Source: Pseudomonadota bacterium
GTDB taxonomy: Bacteria > Pseudomonadota > Alphaproteobacteria > Rhizobiales > Beijerinckiaceae
Reading direction: 5' to 3'
Assembly (NCBI GenBank): GCA_021781815.1
Contig: JAJXWB010000006.1
Coordinates: forward strand, 1 to 64,000
DNA: 64,000 nt
The notes beneath the pieces were generated by a model, which was not told the DNA's origin, made no database searches, and saw only the letters and a list, made by a program, of their open reading frames with translations. A program made the position numbers and the translations under genes. The first letter of the stretch is position 1. Each line of letters opens with the position of its first letter. Shown piece after piece: positions 59,618 to 64,000 of this stretch.

Positions 59618-62143
59618 GTGCGCATCCTTTTCGACCTCATTGGCGCGCAAACTGACTCACGACGGCGCGGAATCGGCCGCTACACGCGCGCGCTTGCGTT
59701 GGAAATGCTCCGGCAGCGCGGCGATGACGAGCTTGCGTTCGCGCTCAGCGCCAACTTCGCCGAGGCAGCGAACGATCTGCGACGGGACATCGGCCGGATC
59801 GCGCCGCAGACGCGCTTCGCGACCTATGCGACGCCGCATTCCGCGCGCTATGCGGCTCCCCGTTCCGATCCAGCCCGCCGGCTTGGCGAGACGATTATTC
59901 GCCGGGTCGTGACCGGCGCGGACCCGGACGCCTACTTCGTATCCAGCGTGTTCGAGGCGTGGCCGCCGGATTTCGCCCTGCCGGATTTCGCCCGTCTGCC
60001 AACCCGCCTGGGGGTGGTGCTGGTGCATGATTTCATCCCGGCCATCTTCCCTGACCTCTATCTGCGCGACCGGACAACCGCGCGATTCTTCGCGGAACAG
60101 ATGAAGGCGACGGCCAGCGCCGATTTGCTGCTCGCCAATTCGGATTGCACCAGACTCGACACGATACGCCTGCTGGGGGTTGAGCCCTCCCGCGTGGTCA
60201 CGATTTCTGCTGCTGCGGAGCCAATCTTTCGCCCGATGGCGCCCGGCGATGGCGATGACGAGATCCGCCAGCGCCTCGGCGTGCGTGCGCCCTTCGTCTT
60301 CTGCGCATCCGGAGATGACCCGCGCAAGAATGTAGCCGCCGCAATTGACGCTTTCGCCAGTCTCGACAGGCGTGATCGAGACGCACGCCAGCTCGTCCTG
60401 TTGACGCCGCTCGACCAGGATCACGAGCGCCGCCTGCGCGCCCGGGCGCGCAAGGCGGGCCTGCAGGATCACGAACTGGTCATTCTCAGGCGAGTCGACG
60501 ATTCCGACCTCGTCTTTCTGTATTCGCATTGCGAATTGTTCTTCTTTCCTTCCCTCTACGAGGGGTTCGGGTTGCCGGTGCTTGAAGCCATGCAATGTGG
60601 CGCGCCGGTGCTGGTCGGCGACAATTCGAGCCTGCGCGAAATCGTCGATCGTGCGGATTTGCGGTGCGATACGGCTTCGCCGCGCGCAACTGCAACCGCG
60701 ATGGCGGCGCTGCTGCGCGATCAGGCTCGCCTGGCGGAATCGAGCGCATGGGGCCTCGCGCGCGCCAAAGACTTTTCTTGGGAGAAAACGGCCGTCCGCG
60801 CGCTCGACGCCATACGCGACGCCTGGCGACGACCGCCCGCTGTCGCCCGCGCCAGACCGCTGCCCGCGTCGCTTCTGCTCACGGATGGTCTGGAAGCGGA
60901 GGCCGCCGAAATCCTGAAATCAGCGCCAGCGTCTCTATCGGCGAACACCGCAGCCGATTGCATTCTCGCGTCCTGTCCGGACCTCTACAACGGCGTGCGG
61001 CGGCGGTTGCTCGTGGATGTCACGACTATCGTGGCGAAGGACGACCGCACCGGCATTCAGCGCGTCGTGCGCAATGTCGTGAAGGCGCTGTACCTCGATT
61101 CCGATCCGGGCGCCGTGACGCCGGTCGCCGTCCGATTGCGCAACGGCGCCCTCGTCTCCTGCGAAAGCTATATGGCCGTGCTGACCGGCGTCGCGCAAAC
61201 CGTCCCTGAAGCGGAGATCGAGATCGCCCCGGGCGACCGCCTGCTGATGCTCGACAATTCCTGGGCGGATTTTGAGCGCTTCGCCGGAGTGTTTGCGCAG
61301 GTGCGCGCGGCTGGCGGCATGGTCGTCTCCTGCATCTACGATCTCATTCCGCAGCTTTACAAGGGCGCTTCGATCGGGCGCGTGCCAGAGATTCATCTGG
61401 CCTGGTTGAAGGCCGCGCTCGTGGAAAGCGATGGGGTCATCGCCATTTCGCGCACGGTCGCGGAAGAATTGTGCGACTACATCGCGCAGCGCGCGCTGGC
61501 GACCCGGCCCGGTCTGCGCATCGGCTGGTTCCACTGCGGTTCGGACCTGGCGCCTGCAGGCAACGGCCGCGCGACGCAGCCCATGCGGGAAGCCATGGCG
61601 TCGTCTGCGCCAACCTTCCTGCTCGTCGGCACGATCGAGCCGCGCAAGGGACACACGATTGCGCTCGCCGCCTTCGAGGCGCTCTGGCGCGCCGGCGGCG
61701 ATGCGCATCTTATGCTGATCGGCCGTCGCGGCTGGCACGTCGAGGCGTTGATCGAAGACATTGAGAGCCACGCGGAATTCGGTCGCCGCCTATTCTGGTT
61801 CGAGGACGCCGACGATTCCGACCTCGCCTGCGCCTACGACAATTGCGCCGCAGTGCTCGCGCCATCCTATGCGGAAGGCTTCGGCCTGCCTCTGGCTGAG
61901 GCCGCATGGAAGGGGAAACCGGTGATCTGCAGCGACATTCCGGTTTTCCGCGAAATCGGCGGCCGCGGCGCGCTCTATTTTCGGGTCAACGATTCAGCGG
62001 CCCTCGCCGCAGTCCTGGACGACTTCATCGCGGGCCGGGCGACCGGCGACGCCGCGCTGATCATAAAGCCTACATGGCGCGAAGCGGCGGCGCGCATTGT
62101 CGAGGTCGTCATGCGCGACGACTGGATGCGCGCTTTGACGTGA
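59618..62143 (+). CDS. Two-domain glycosyltransferase (tandem GT4-like)
   Basis: SLYEGFGLPVLEAMQCGAPVLVGDNSSLREIV and again SYAEGFGLPLAEAAWKGKPVICSDIPVFREIGG. Confidence 0.9.
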   Translation: MRILFDLIGAQTDSRRRGIGRYTRALALEMLRQRGDDELAFALSANFAEAANDLRRDIGRIAPQTRFATYATPHSARYAAPRSDPARRLGETIIRRVVTGADPDAYFVSSVFEAWPPDFALPDFARLPTRLGVVLVHDFIPAIFPDLYLRDRTTARFFAEQMKATASADLLLANSDCTRLDTIRLLGVEPSRVVTISAAAEPIFRPMAPGDGDDEIRQRLGVRAPFVFCASGDDPRKNVAAAIDAFASLDRRDRDARQLVLLTPLDQDHERRLRARARKAGLQDHELVILRRVDDSDLVFLYSHCELFFFPSLYEGFGLPVLEAMQCGAPVLVGDNSSLREIVDRADLRCDTASPRATATAMAALLRDQARLAESSAWGLARAKDFSWEKTAVRALDAIRDAWRRPPAVARARPLPASLLLTDGLEAEAAEILKSAPASLSANTAADCILASCPDLYNGVRRRLLVDVTTIVAKDDRTGIQRVVRNVVKALYLDSDPGAVTPVAVRLRNGALVSCESYMAVLTGVAQTVPEAEIEIAPGDRLLMLDNSWADFERFAGVFAQVRAAGGMVVSCIYDLIPQLYKGASIGRVPEIHLAWLKAALVESDGVIAISRTVAEELCDYIAQRALATRPGLRIGWFHCGSDLAPAGNGRATQPMREAMASSAPTFLLVGTIEPRKGHTIALAAFEALWRAGGDAHLMLIGRRGWHVEALIEDIESHAEFGRRLFWFEDADDSDLACAYDNCAAVLAPSYAEGFGLPLAEAAWKGKPVICSDIPVFREIGGRGALYFRVNDSAALAAVLDDFIAGRATGDAALIIKPTWREAAARIVEVVMRDDWMRALT

Positions 62144-62177
62144 TGACAAGAATTGCCGTTTCATCCACACTCCCCTT

Positions 62178-63620
62178 GTGGGGACAGGAGGGCGCGTGCA
62201 GCCGGCGGAAGGCCTACGGAAGGCTGAAATTCGTGACCTTGAGCGCCACGGATTCGGACTGGCGCGCGTCGCCGCCGATGGCTCTGTCATCGACCGCATC
62301 GGCTCGGCGTCCGGCTGGCTGCCGCCGCCGGGCGAATCGTGCTTCGCAGCGCCGCTGCTGACCGGGCTGGACGGCGAATTTCAAAACCTTCGCGAAGGCC
62401 GCGGCGATCTGATCGCGTTGCCCAACGTCGGCATGGGCGAGCGCGCCGAAAAAGCAACGGTCACCATCGTCTGGGACCAAAACGACGCCTGCTTCTCGAT
62501 TGCGAGCGCCCGGTCGTTCGGCGCGAGCGAAACCGAACTCATGCTCGTCCGCGAGCGGCGCGAGCGCAGACTGGCCGACGAGCAGGCCGAAGCGGCCCGG
62601 CGGCGCGCCAACATCAGCGAGGCGCTCTATCGCGACATAGTCGAGTCCGGCGCCGATCTGGTGCTGCGGCTGAACGCCGACCGACGGATCGCGTTCGCCA
62701 ACAGCAAACTGGTCGCAATGTGCGGCGGCGATCTCGCCGCGCTTGTCGGCCGCGACATCGCCGAAGCGCTCCCAGCTCATGACGGCGCGCCATGGACGAC
62801 GATCGCGGGCGAGGCGAGCGAGGTTTCGTTCGAACAGCAGATCGTCGATGCGCATGGCGCGCCGATCTGGATCTGGTGGCGAGCCGCCTGGCTCGGCGCC
62901 GCCGGCGGACCCGCCGAATACCAGGCTATCGGCCGCGATATAACGCTCCTGCGCAAATTGCGCGCGGACGTGGAGCGCGCCAACGCGGAGGCGCGCTCGG
63001 CGCTCGTCATGCGCGAACGCCTGAAGATCGCGCATGATCTGCACGACACGATCGTGCAGGCGCTCGTCGCCGTCGTCGCGCAATTGCGCCTCGTCCGGAA
63101 GCTGACGACCCGAGCGCCGGAACAGCTTGACGCGGAACTCGCCCGCGCGGAAGAAGCCGCCCGCACCGGACTTGACCGCAGCCGGGAAGCGCTCGGCCAG
63201 GTGCGGTTCCAGCGCGCAGGCGTCGAAGGCCTTTCGACGGCGCTCGCCCGCGCCGCCGCCCGATTCGAGGAAAGAACCGGCCTGGCGATCGACGTGCGAC
63301 TTGACCCCGCGCTGGATCGCGTCATCGGCGATCGCGCCGAGATTTTTTACAGGATCGTCGAGGAGGCCCTGCGCAACGTCGAAGCGCACGCCAACGCCCG
63401 GTCGGTGCGGCTTTCCGCAAGCGAGATCGGCGACCAGGCGGAGATCGTGGTGGCCGACGATGGCCGCGGCTTTGATCCGACGCTGGAGCATCCGGGCCAT
63501 TACGGGCTACAAGGCATGGACGAGCAGGCGCACATGCTCGGCGGTCGCCTGACGATCGTTTCCGAACCCGGGCGAGGCGTCACGACGACGATCCGCGCGC
63601 CCATCCGCGCCAGGGGGTAG
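62178..63620 (+). CDS. PAS-containing sensor histidine kinase (HisKA_3, NarX/DegS type)
   Basis: RERLKIAHDLHDTIVQALVAVVAQLRLV; VVADDGRGFDP; HYGLQGMDEQAHMLGGRLTIVSEPGRGVTTTI; true start may be GTG 62196. Confidence 0.88.
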   Translation: MGTGGRVQPAEGLRKAEIRDLERHGFGLARVAADGSVIDRIGSASGWLPPPGESCFAAPLLTGLDGEFQNLREGRGDLIALPNVGMGERAEKATVTIVWDQNDACFSIASARSFGASETELMLVRERRERRLADEQAEAARRRANISEALYRDIVESGADLVLRLNADRRIAFANSKLVAMCGGDLAALVGRDIAEALPAHDGAPWTTIAGEASEVSFEQQIVDAHGAPIWIWWRAAWLGAAGGPAEYQAIGRDITLLRKLRADVERANAEARSALVMRERLKIAHDLHDTIVQALVAVVAQLRLVRKLTTRAPEQLDAELARAEEAARTGLDRSREALGQVRFQRAGVEGLSTALARAAARFEERTGLAIDVRLDPALDRVIGDRAEIFYRIVEEALRNVEAHANARSVRLSASEIGDQAEIVVADDGRGFDPTLEHPGHYGLQGMDEQAHMLGGRLTIVSEPGRGVTTTIRAPIRARG

Positions 63621-63624
63621 ATAC

Positions 63625-64000
63625 ATGTCGGAGGGGGCGACGGCCGGAAACCCGATCCGCGTGATGATCGTCGAGGATCAGCATCTGATTCGCCGCGCAT
63701 TCAGGACGATGTTGTCGCTCTTGCCCGACATTGACGTGGTCGCCGAGGCGGGCGACGGGCACGAGGCGATCCGGCTTGCACGGCTCTCCTGTCCCGACGT
63801 GATCCTGATGGACCTGCAGATGCCGCGTCTCGGCGGCGTCGCCGCCACGCGCCAGATCCTCGCGGACCTGCCGGACACACGCGTGATCGTGCTGACCACA
63901 TTCGACACGGACGAGATGATATTCGACGCAATTTCCGCAGGCGCTTCCGCCTACCTGTTGAAGGACGCCGACGAAGCGGACATTCTTGCGACCATTCGCG
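63625..64000 (+). CDS. NarL/FixJ-type response regulator (3' truncated by window)
   Basis: IRVMIVEDQHLIRRAFRTMLSLLPDIDVVAEAGDGHEAIRLARLSCPDVILMDLQMPRLGGVAATRQIL; open to window end. Confidence 0.88.
   Translation, partial: MSEGATAGNPIRVMIVEDQHLIRRAFRTMLSLLPDIDVVAEAGDGHEAIRLARLSCPDVILMDLQMPRLGGVAATRQILADLPDTRVIVLTTFDTDEMIFDAISAGASAYLLKDADEADILATIR

Overview
64 kb of high-GC alphaproteobacterial (Hyphomicrobiales-like) chromosome. From left to right it holds: the 3' end of an EF-G-type gene; an MT-A70 adenine methyltransferase; a membrane-fused CrtI-like oxidoreductase; an extensin-like protein; P450, KirBac and glutamate-synthase-like genes; a TetR-regulated EmrAB-type efflux pair; and a cell-cycle/chemotaxis region (DUF1134/eipA-like, cysQ, chpT, cheA-REC/cheW/cheY/cheB/cheR, ctrA, fliJ, sciP). 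tRNA-Met(CAU) follows, flanked by a frameshifted cas3-like helicase remnant. Next come a divergent NRAMP-type transporter, a long minus-strand acyl-CoA/branched-chain ABC transporter operon, an HtrA-like protease, a secreted 42-bp tandem-repeat protein, arsR, kdsA and uspA. The right part is a second acyl-CoA catabolic region with a GntR regulator and a conspicuous palindromic operator, then gmd/rmd plus a double glycosyltransferase, and a NarL-type two-component system cut by the window end. The most unusual items are the 12 x 14-aa repeat protein (42498-43223), the duplicated PCGSGGRL/CxxC protein of unknown function (48914-50236), the cas3 relic beside the tRNA, the NRAMP homologue with non-canonical metal-site motifs, and CtrA-type TTAA-N7-TTAA sites upstream of chpT/cysQ, eipA-like and sciP. 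All calls were made by reading the sequence; no database search was run.
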